A stretch of DNA of 64,000 nucleotides from Gyrodactylus bullatarudis (taxonomy: Eukaryota; Platyhelminthes; Monogenea; Gyrodactylidea; Gyrodactylidae). The stretch covers positions 174,730 through 238,729 of the forward strand of contig SSNU01000068.1 in NCBI GenBank assembly GCA_012064415.1. Reading direction: 5' to 3'. Positions 9,702 to 20,900 of this stretch are shown piece by piece (positions within the stretch are counted from its first letter, which is position 1; the number at the start of each line of letters is the position of its first letter). The notes under the pieces are model-generated. The model had not been told where the DNA came from, made no database searches, and saw only the letters and a list, made by a program, of their open reading frames with translations. The position numbers were made by a program, and so were the translations under genes.

Positions 9702-9962
9702 CTAGTGCAATAGGGAGAGGGAGGTTTGATCCATTGCTTTCGGCTTTTTGATTACTTGTCTTTTTAGAAAACCGTCAATCTGTAACTGCCCTCTGTGTCT
9801 CTTCCTCTTTCGTTGTGTTGTCGAGCAGTTTTTCTTCTCTCCCTTTTCACTAATTATAGGTTGGTTGATGATTTGATTATCAACTGCTGTTGATATCTCG
9901 TTAGTTTCACATTTTGCCAACTCTGTAATTGTTGCTGGGGCTGTAAATCTGTATTTTAACAA
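9702..9962 (-). pseudogene. PLE-A-associated ORF fragment with basic tail and PIP-box-like motif
   Basis: An 86-codon frame containing VDNQIINQPIISEKGEKKN, then RKRKRHRGQLQIDGFLKR. The same order (VDNQI..QP.ISE, basic run, QLQITTF) is recognisable at 15.84-16.0 kb on the plus strand. A basic run plus QxxIxxF(L) resembles a PCNA-interacting PIP box. It lies upstream of a hammerhead-like terminus on the same strand. No complete protein remains, and the function is inferred from the motif only. Confidence 0.4.
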
Positions 9963-10064
9963 AATACAAATTTAGAAAACGATCAATATTTGATTATTCG
10001 CAGATATTTGATTTTTCAGAATTAAAATTAAACGCATTAATTCTTTGATTAAAAAAATGATTTT

Positions 10065-10763
10065 ATGAAAAGTTTCGACTGCTCTAACTCTTCTAACTTT
10101 CTTCTCACACCAGCCGTTTCAGAGGACTACATCTATAAGAATATTTTAAATTATAATTTCAGTAAGGAAATTAAAAACTCTCAAAACCATCCCGAACTCA
10201 AGGTCACTCTCAATAAAGATTACCCAGTGAAGGAATATTTTCATAAAGTCGGTTCAGTGAAGCTTTATCCCTTGGAAAGTTTAAACTCAAAAATGGATTC
10301 ATTAGGTGAGATTATTTCGTTGAACATGTACGATAAAAAGGATGCAATTTCATTATCGGATGATGTCGAAACAGATTGTGAAGAGGACACCTACGATGTT
10401 GACGCGGAAGAGGTTGATCTCAGTAAGAAAAGCAATACCGGTGGAGATTGTGTTGATGGCCTGCCGAGTTTAAATAAGAAGGATGTTACCCCAGATGTTG
10501 CCGTCTATCAGAATATCTTTCCGGCCATTCCGGAGATACACTTTGACTCAAACTTCCAAAAGGATTTTAAGAACACAGTTAATGAGGATGTTTCAGATAA
10601 AAATTTTGAGTATCACATTTGTGAGTATATCGATACATTGGGAAATAAGAAGGATGAAAGTGAAAAAATTGAATTCAAACAACCAAATGTTTCCTACCTG
10701 ACTAGAATCATTCAAAAAACATGTATTTGCTTTTGTCTTTCTGATTCAGAAGACGAACTCTAG
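10065..10763 (+). CDS. Hypothetical acidic protein (232 aa)
   Basis: A single open frame of 232 residues with an ATG start, ordinary codon use and AATAAA at 10787, 24 nt after the stop. The protein is acidic and low in hydrophobic segments, with no signal peptide or membrane helix. The middle has an Asp/Glu-rich block (SDDVETDCEEDTYDVDAEE). The C-terminus has a Cys cluster followed by an acidic end (TCICFCLSDSEDEL). I recognise no domain. A splice acceptor-like TTTTTCAG at 10012-10019 could join an upstream leader exon. Expression is plausible because the 3' signal spacing matches other genes in the window. Confidence 0.5.
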   Translation: MKSFDCSNSSNFLLTPAVSEDYIYKNILNYNFSKEIKNSQNHPELKVTLNKDYPVKEYFHKVGSVKLYPLESLNSKMDSLGEIISLNMYDKKDAISLSDDVETDCEEDTYDVDAEEVDLSKKSNTGGDCVDGLPSLNKKDVTPDVAVYQNIFPAIPEIHFDSNFQKDFKNTVNEDVSDKNFEYHICEYIDTLGNKKDESEKIEFKQPNVSYLTRIIQKTCICFCLSDSEDEL

Positions 10764-10799
10764 TTATACCTGAACTAATTCATAGAAATAAAGTTAAGA

Positions 10800-11997
10800 A
10801 TTATTCCAAAATGTGCTTAGTTATCCTTTTGAATTATGACTGTTATGGACTACAAGATGGGTATTGCCAATACCGTATTGGGTAATTAAGAGGAGTAGAT
10901 TCATTGGACTGGGTCTTTATTAAGTTGGGCGAATCATAATACCTAGTTCACGGGTATTACCCCTATTGGGTAACAAGATAAACAACAGATTAACAATACA
11001 AATAATAGAGTTCTTCTAAAGGATATGCTAAGGCAAACCCAATGTTCACTCACTGACTGACCTGATTAAAAATAAATACAGTGAAACTAGTTGAAATGAA
11101 TATGAAAATTTAGTAAATTGTCAAAAAACTCAATAAATTCTTCTAGATAGACAGGAAAAAGACTTTTGAATCCCATAAAGAAGTAAGAATATCAAGAAAA
11201 ACCCCGCCGTTTAATAGAAAAAGCTTAATTTTCTGATTTTTGGTTGTCTGCCTTTGTGATTAATCAAATTTTCAGATAATTTGATCTCCAAACATAACGA
11301 ATTTGAGTTTCTCTAAATTTCATTGGCCAAATTTGAAATTTTCGTCTAGTGTTGATCCCAAATTTCAGGATCAAATAAAATCAGTTCTCTAAAATCAATA
11401 AAAATATTTGAGCTCACTTGTGACCACACTTTGCTAATAGATTTTACCAGACTTAAATGTAAAGTCTGAACGCTATCTACTTAAATTTCATTCAGGAAAA
11501 TTTTGATGTTTTTTTTTCAAAATCTTGAAAAACATTATTCCTATCAGTCCTTTGGTGAGTGGTTAATAAATAAATAAGTTAAAACTACAAGTACAGTATG
11601 AAATTAGTTTATTGTTTTATGTAAATTATCTATCCAATAAAAATTAAAAAGGTTTTTTTTACTTCTTCATCAAATGCATCAGAAACATTTTTTTCTTCAG
11701 GATGTTTTTTCAGGTTCTATATTCATTAAGAATTCATTCATTCATAGTAGATAGATTACATGTGATATTGGTTTGTAATTTGATAACTTTTTTATTCAAT
11801 TTGTGTAGTATATATTAAATTATTTCCGAGTATTTCGGGCATAAAAATGAATTCCTTGTAAGATGATGTCAGTGTCTTTTTTCCAAAATCGTATAGAGAA
11901 TAATATTATTATAAGATTTTACGGGGTATACTTTTAAAATAAATCATAAACTGGAGGATATATATTAAGAGGGGGCGGATTAATATACAAGTTTGTT
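10800..11997. other. Intergenic between two convergent genes
   Basis: No coding frame. Short imperfect inverted motifs around 10860-10970 (TATTGGGTAA repeated) and a segment near 11335-11375 resembling the centre of the FB-1 foldback family (AGTGTTGATCCCA) are visible. Confidence 0.35.
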
Positions 11998-14900
11998 TCA
12001 AACTGAGCTATTGCTAATATTCTCCGGGTTAGACTGTCTGGCTGAGGAAATGAGAGAAATCAACATGTTTAATTCATTGCTGGTGATTAGGCCGGCAGTA
12101 CTAAGAAAGTGACCCTTTAGTACAGAATTTAGGTATTGGGGCAAAATGTTCAGGAGGACTGGGAAATTTTCCTGAGGCACTGGTCGTTCTTCATCGGAAC
12201 GAGAGAGACACTTCATCAGTCTTACGCAAAAGTTGATGCTGAAATATATATGTTCGTATTAATTTCGATATTTGTGGGGAAAAAATGAAGTTGATAAAAA
12301 CTAAGAATATCAAGAATAGAACAAGATTTACCTTTTCTAGTGTCCCATTTAATATAATAAGAATATGCCAATTACTTCACAAATAAAGATCTCTATTTCG
12401 GGCATACTCATCAGTGTGATCTTTATTTGTAAAGTGATCGGACATCTTATTTTATTAAAAATTCTTATGATGTCGATAGCTCAGCTCAAAACCAATGTCA
12501 GAGAACATCTGAACCAATACCATTCAATGTTTGAAAGGCACTTGGATAATTATTGAGATTCCACAAATTTTCAAGCAATAAAATTTTTAAATTTTTTCAA
12601 GGGACATTGCTGAGATTTAAACTTTCTATGGTCTCAAAATACACTTTTTCTAAAAACAACTTTTAGATATTGGCCCTAAAAATGGCTATCAATTTTATTT
12701 CAAGAGTTGACTTTAATGTGATCACATTTTCGAATTTTACGGGTAAGGTTTCTCGGTAAAAGTTTCTTTCTTTTTACTCATCGATCGCTATGAGTGTATT
12801 TTCAAAAAAAGTTATTTTCTTGAAAATTATCATATTTTATCAAAGAAGAATCATTTTTAGATTTTCATAACTTTTTAATTAAATCATTAAAGCGTAATGA
12901 TTCATAGTTCATTTGAAATAATATTTTAGAAGTGTTAAATATCTATTTTTAGATACAGTTTAAAACAAAACAGAAAAGTCAAGTTACCTTTTAAATATAG
13001 CCTATGATGATAACTACAAGGGTGGTGCAAAAAATATCATCATTACACCAGTTTTGGTGCTTGAGAAAGCACACATCCAGTTTTTTACTCTTGAAACAAT
13101 TTTTTCTTATTATAATCTTACTTTGAAGTAAATCACGCATTTAAAATATAATTCTTTGGACGAATTTTTCAATTTTTGGGCTTTTGGTCTCATTTTGTAG
13201 AGAAATTTTTCCTAATTCGTTCTTTACCACTAAACCTTAAAAAATAAATCATAATTGAATTGAGAAATTAATTCGTCAGCTTGCCTTGGAATTTTCTGTA
13301 TACACTGAGTAGTTACAGCTTTAACTTGAGATGACCTAATTAAAAATCAAAAAGGATTTCTTGGTTGAAAATCCTGCTGGAATCCATTTCTCATCCACAG
13401 AGATTGTTTTTAAAATTAGTCCAAAAAATTATTTTCCAAAGTCGGATTATAATTTAAAAAACTGTTTCGAGAATCAATGACTGGGTTAGGCAGGAATTCA
13501 GAAAATCTTCAATGGGTGAAAAAATCTAGATTTCTGTTAAAATCATAGATTCCCAACTTCATATCAACGAACTTTAGATAAATATAAATATATTTTATCA
13601 TTCTCATCATCATAATTAGTACATTTTTCTCTGACATTTCACAGAATAATTTTGATTCGATAAATACATCGATTTAATTCATTATATAAAAAAGAGTTAA
13701 TTACATTTTTGACTACACTTTTCTAAATTCATGCATTGTCTCAAGGGAATCTTTAAGAAGTGTGAAGTTATTATTTATTTTATTAATTTCTGAAAAATTA
13801 TTAACTTTGAAGACGAATTTTAGATCGTCGGCATATTTTAAGAGGACACCCTCAATATCCCCAGGGAGCTGAATATCAACGAAACAGAGATAAAAAGAAG
13901 TGGGCCAATAGTAAAACCTTTTACTAAACTATTAGTGGTAGATTTGAAGGCAACATATTGCATTCTATTGGACAAAAAATATATGGTTAAGGTTATATGA
14001 TATATGATATGAGGGTTGATATTTAATAAAATGAGTTTATTTTTAATATATGAGAATTTTAGTTTGTCAAACGCTTTAGAAATATCCAGGTAGTGAATAA
14101 TCAGATAAGATTAATAACCTTTGTGAGATCCTAGGAATTATATACAAAAGTAGTTAAAAATGTAATCAACTCTACCTTATCTTCTGAATAATAAAGTTGG
14201 GAATCTATGGTTTTTAAAAAAATCTCGATTTTTCATCAAGAATTTGAATTTATTAGAGATTTTTTGGACTCCTAATCATGCCACCTACTTTATGAAAAAT
14301 ATGGTCATTTCGGAGCCAAACACCCATTTTTCGAACTTTGAACTGAACAATTTTATTGATTTAAATATGAAAGGGTAGTTAAAAGAAGTTTTTCAGGACC
14401 AGAATTAGACATGCAAATAAGTTATGCAAAATTTTATTCTCCAATGCACAAACTCGAGTTTTACTACGTGAAATTTATTGAAGTTTCGATAATTCAAAAA
14501 TGGTGGAACTGTAGGAAATTCAGCTTTCTTGTCTAATTTTGAAAAACCCTTTTTCATTTTTAAATGAACAAAATTTTTTAGTTCAAAGTTCGAAAAATGG
14601 GTGTTTGGCTCCGAAATGGCCATATTTTTTATAAAGTAGGTGACATGATTAGGAGTCCAAAAAATCTCTAATAAATTCGAATTCTTGATGAAAAGATCAA
14701 GATTTTTCATATCAACCAACCTTACATTTTTACATGACCCTATAACCTGATGAACAGGGCATCCAAAATTATGCTTTAGCATATTTGGAATATTTTTGAT
14801 TATTTTCTGACTTGGTGAATAAAGAATTTTTTTAGACTATCTTGATTTCAACATGAATATAATTATAATTAGACTATTTGAATGAAAGACACAAGCCTTC

Positions 14901-17900
14901 ACTCATTTTGTGTAATAATAACTAATATTTAATCTTGTTTCCAATAGATTGTTCAGATAATCAAGGATTTTCTATAGAGGTTTTTACTTTAAATGAGTTT
15001 TAGGATCATCCAATAAGAAATGAGAGTTATTCGTCACTTTCTATAGTCTTACATAAAAACTAAAGTTCGAAATCTTGTATTTTAATTGAAAGTTTTATGA
15101 TGTCTTCTGTTAAGTTTCTAAGCATATTCAAAGATCATCTAAAAATCAACACAAGTGATAAGCTTGCTAACAAATTTTGCCCAGAAATAGCGTTTAAGAG
15201 AAAATCTTCGATTTTGCAGGTTATTTATGCTAAGAATACTGATTGAATTTTTAAAAGAAGATTTTTTCTAGCCTTTTGATAGATTTTTTGGCATAAAAAA
15301 AGCATATTTATGTACAATATTTTAGAGAGTATATTCCAAAAAAATTGGCATATTTTTGGATGCCCTGCTGATGAAATAATAGAAATTTTTTTGGCTTTTA
15401 ACGGTTTTCAGACAAAAGCACTAAAATACTTACAAGTCTTCTTGATTTGATTTGTTGAGTTGGCAAGCAAAAAGATTCAATAAATTAAGGACAAAGGATA
15501 TACCCAACTGTGAAAAGAAAAAGAAATAAGAATTTTCCCGATTCTCTTGGAATGAAATACTCACGGATGTGAAAAGGAACTCAATGGCAGAATTAGCCCT
15601 AGACTGATCCCCAATTAAGAATTCTGAGGCTTCTGGTAGACAGAGTTCCAAAAACTTGCTAATATCTTCAATTCTTATGGTCAGTGGCTTGAATACTGCA
15701 TAAAAAGTATCTGATAGCTGAAAATAAAAAAGATTAAATTCACCATTAGATATCTCTTTTGAGTATTTGCAAGTAATGATATTCTCGATGAATTTTAGAA
15801 TTTGTGATTTTAACAAAAGCAACGAGAAGTTACAATTACAGACTTGGCAAAATGTGAAACCAACAGTAGTTGATAATCAGATTAAAAGCCAACCTGTAAT
15901 TAGTGAGATGAGAAATAGAAAAAATTCTGAACAACTATAGAAGAAAACGAGACATACCGGGCAACTACAAATTACAACTTTCAATAATCTACAGCAAAAC
16001 AACCCCCATTTCTCTCGAGCAACCAAGCAACCGATATTGACCAATGGAAGAGCTCAAGTTTGTGCATTGTAAAAGTATTTATATATTAACCGGGTAGAGT
16101 CTGAAGAGACCTGGTGAAATATAATGCTTATTTCTATGATATATACGTCTGTTTTCTCTTACCTTCCTTATGAGTTCAGAAACTGATAACAAAAATTTTA
16201 ATTTTTTCATCAAAGTCTCAAATTTGATTGAAGGATCAGATCAGGTGATATTCTTGGAAACACCCCTGATTATCATGCAAGAGAAAAAAATTAATAAATC
16301 AGAATGATCAGAGATCAGTTAAAATTAACGGTTTTTTTCAAAAATATAATAAAATCAAAGGTCCAGATAGATAAAGAAATATAGCATGACGAACAGATTA
16401 TATGGATTACCTTAAGTCCATAAGGTGGATAAGAACCAGAACAACCCAGAAGTCCCCTTGAAGCCAATACTTGACATGAGCCGATCTCCGACGAGCGAAA
16501 TAGCAAAATGGTTAGTCGAAATCCTTCAACTTATGAAAATTGCCCTATGTAAGCACTCCCTGATTGACACATTCGACTTTGTGGAAAAAGTCAAAGACAT
16601 CAATAAAACAGGAAAAACAATGTTATCCTTTGATGTAGAATCCTTATTCACCAATGTACCATTGAAGGAGACAATTGATTTTGTATATGACTACGTGAAA
16701 CAAAACCAGTCTAAGTTCAAATTGGCAGGAAATTGGGTGAGAAAAATGCTGAATTTATGTTGCAAGAACGTGGTATTCAGCTTCAACGAAGAAATGTATG
16801 TTCAGAAAGATGGTGTTGCAATGGGTACCCCACTAGGACCTCTACTAGCCAACCTATTCCTTGCCAAGCTAGAGATGACGACATTGAAGCCAACCATCGA
16901 TAAGTTTGATCATTATCATCGTTACATGGATGATACTCTTATAATTGCCAATAATAATCTTGATATTGATAATTTATTAACAGAATTTAATCAGGTTCAT
17001 GATAAGATCAACTTTACCATGGAGAAAGAAAATGAGAACAGTCTACCTTTCCTGGATGTGAAATTGTCGAAAAACAAACTGAAGGCGAAGTTGTCTACTT
17101 ATGCTTACCATACAAAGGAGAAAAGGCGTCAACACTGATCCAAAATAGGATAAACGAGGTCTTTAGCCAAACTTACTCTGGGTAAGGAAACCTCCGGATG
17201 ACCTTCCAAACCTACAGAATGCTTACCAATAAAGCTAAAGACCCATTCATTGATAAGACAAAACAAAGCCATGTTGTCTACAAATTCACCTGCAATTGCA
17301 AATCTGAATATATTGGTCAAACAATAAGACGGCTAGAAGATAGAATAGAGGAACACCTCTACACTGGCCAGACTGCAGTGAGAGAGCACTTAAAGACATG
17401 CAAGGCAAATGTTTCCAGCCAGAACTTTGAAATTATCTATAAACCAACCGGAAACAATGTCTACGCATTAAAAGCAGCAGAAGCCTACCTTATCAATGAA
17501 CAGAAGCCCAACCTCTGCATCCAGAAGAAGTACATTAAACCAATCAGCCTACCTAGACCAAGAGAACAAGTGTCAATCATCCCAACCTCCCCCTAGAAAG
17601 AGAAAGAGAGAGAAACTGGAAATGAATCAACAAATTACTGATTTCTACCGGGCAACACAATAAAGAATCTATAATTATAATTATCTGTTTCAAACTACAA
17701 TCTTTTTCAAATGAACACTATTTACGCCCTACATATTAATTATAATTAACTATTATCCTATTTGAAATAACAATATTCTACTCCTACCAATAACATCCAT
17801 TCCCTACTCCTGTTTAAACATTATATATATGGCATGTATCACACTGATGAGTATGCCCAAAATAAACGCCCTTATTTGTGAAAATTTTGGCATCACTTTC

Positions 17901-20900
17901 TTCTTACTCCAAAATGAATCCAGCATCGGTTACTCAGCTCAAAGCCGATGTCTCTGGACATCTCTCAAACCTAAAATTTTGTAAAAAATCATAAATTGCC
18001 AAATTCATCGAGAATAGCCGAAGATAGGGTAACTTTAACTCATTCTAAAGCTTACTTCCTCCAAAGGGATGGTAACAATTCTTGAAATTTTTGTAAAGTT
18101 TGCAATAAAATAAGCAAAGGAAAGTTGTAGATTGGAGTTGGACAGATAAGGTAGAACTTGGAGAAATACACGACATCCCTTCTTTACGGACAGTATATTC
18201 AAATCTGGAACATGATAGCCTGTCTTCAAGTTTTCATCATCGACCTGGCAATCACGTTTGAGACCAATCAGTGATAATTCATGATCATTAGCTGGCCTGA
18301 GGAAAAAGTTTGACAATAAACGATCCAGTAACTTTGACTTGTGATTAAGAAGTTTGTGAAAGTCTTCATTCTTCTCAGTGAGACGAACGAGGGCAAAATC
18401 TATTTCATCCAAATTGAGGACAATGGAGAAAACTCTTTCGATTTGAGCCAAAAGAATTGTACGTTCCCTGTGATCTCTTAAAGATTGTTCATGTTGAGTA
18501 AGATCACCGAGTGTAAGATTGAGGGATGTGGTTGCATTCAAACTTTCGTCACATTGATCTTTGATTTCAAGGGGAGACTTCTTTTTGGTCTTTTTCTTGA
18601 CAGCACAAACAACAGACAACTCTGAAATAATCCTCTGAGTACGATAATTAGATTTGGTAAACTGACCCAAAGGAGACTGTACAATAGGATTTTCGAGCCT
18701 ATAAAAATAAATGAAAATTCATGAATATATTTTTATAAATAGTTTCTTTAAGGAGCAAGAAGCCTGATTTTCTCAGGAAATTGACCATAGGGTTTTGATG
18801 AATAAATCTAATGGGATTTAATCATCCTGGAGTGAAGAAGGAGACTGTTACTGTCAGCTTTATCATCAAAAACCTTTCATTCCATTCATAAAATGACTCT
18901 TGGAAGATAACTTTCATATAATTTTGGTCATTACTAGTAGAGCCTCAAAAAATAATAACCTAAAAAATTTGAAAAAATAGTATTTCTCATTAAGGATTGA
19001 CGAATTGTTTGTTTTGGGGATAGAGCAGGCCCCTTTTCACACCCAAGATATTTTTGAGGAAAAAAGAGAAATGATAATCAAGAAAATGCTTTCACAATTG
19101 CATGATCAACTTTAATTGATCATAGAATGTTTATTTTAAATCTAAGTTATGCAGTTTATTGTACGGTTTTGATCTAGAAATTAAAATCTTTTGAATGGTC
19201 TAAAAATTAACTGAAACTGAATTTTAGGGTTGAAAAATGATATTATGCCTACTTTCAAGTGATAACACGAAAAATTTAAAATATTTTGGGGGTAGAGAGA
19301 AGAGGGGGTTAATTTTCCAAATCCATCTCTGGGGTACTACTGTATTGGGTTTTTGTATTATTTATATATTTATCGCAAATTTACCAAAAAATCACGCATA
19401 AAATACTTACAAGTAAACCGAATAAAACATGGACAATCAATCAAGGTTAAAATTAAACTAAAATATCGCGATAATTTCAAAATTATCATCTTGAGGATTA
19501 TTTTTGTGTCAAGCAAATTGTTCTGCAATGAAAATTATCTCGCAATATGAGAATTGAGATCATTGGTATTGAATAAAATACAATGCTATAATAAAGTAGT
19601 ATTTTAACCCTTTCGATACCATAGCTGAACGAAGAAAGTTTCAGGCTCAATTCTCTCACAGAATTACCTAAAATGTGATGAAAAAAAATATTTACTAGAA
19701 CAAAATTTTATGAAAATTTTTTCTTACACATAATTTCATCAGGGTCTGATTTATATTGAAATTCCCATCTACTGGTGAGTAATTTAGAGTGAAACTTTGC
19801 CAATGAAGGGATTTATTTGAAAGTTAATTGTTTCAAAGACTCAATTAATGTCAAAAAGGATAACTTTTAAATTTCATTCGATCTTATTACAAATTAACCT
19901 AGATATTGAAGATCTAAGGTAAAAATGGGGTTGAAAATTGCCCCATTTTCACGAGACTATTGATGGAACTGCTCATTGATTTCATGCATAAAAAATATAC
20001 CTTGTTTTGGATTAAATATTTAGCTTCTACGGAAATTAATCTTACTATCTCTGAACATTGATAAGTTTAATAATTTTGATCAAAAAGAATCATGAATTAA
20101 GGAATTCTACTTCCTTCGGTAAAAGCTCAAATATCTATGGCATTCTTATGCCTGGCTAGCAAAAATATAACATGATAGTAAACTAAGATAGTCATTGTGA
20201 TATACTATCAAAAAATAATCATGAAAAAATGTCTCAAAATCATTGAAAAAAGTCAGTTTGAACATCGAAAGGGTTAATACCTTATCTTCAAAATAATACA
20301 TTTTATGATTTTTAATTGTTTAAGATTATTTTGAAAAATAACATACTTACGAGAAGATAAGCACTATTAAGAAAATTTACTCAAAGGTGTTTTTTTGTAC
20401 TTGAAAAATAAATGCTATCATATCTGTCCATGAAGAGCAAGACTCATAGAAAATTGTCAAAGTTGAATTTGATAAGAATCTTGATAATCCCCATGATCGG
20501 AAAAATTAAAAAAAATTATTGCGTGTCTTTCTTTCTATAGAACTTTTAAAGAAGAAAGATGCTTTGAATTTCTATCAATAATCTTTAGATATTGGACATC
20601 AAAAAATTAATTTTTAAAATTCAATTGATTTAAATAATCAATAGAAAATTTTCTAGCATTATAAAGTTGACAATTTCATTCTGATACAAGTTTCCAAAAT
20701 GCAATAGAAATGTCCTTAATTCTAAATAAAAAAATTTCATCTAAATTTTTATGGATTTTGCAAAGAAAATTTTCAGTCAACCATCTATATTAGGTATTTT
20801 AATAAACTTTAACATGAAATCGATTGTGTCTTTTCTTGTTGAGTTGAGAAATAGCCATGTAACAATCGCATATAAAATATAAGTTAACCAGAATTTAACC

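Noticed and set aside
12361..12420. Hammerhead ribozyme on the minus strand (CTGATGA...CGAAA)
   Set aside because: Core words occur, but helix II would be a single pair, the second copy (17843) has AAAA instead of GAAA, and no helix I/III pairing flanks it. Listed only as a hairpin repeat.
12365..12556. 63-codon hydrophobic frame
   Set aside because: Overlaps the hairpin repeat inside a PAT1 intron; the similar region at 17.84 kb does not keep the frame.
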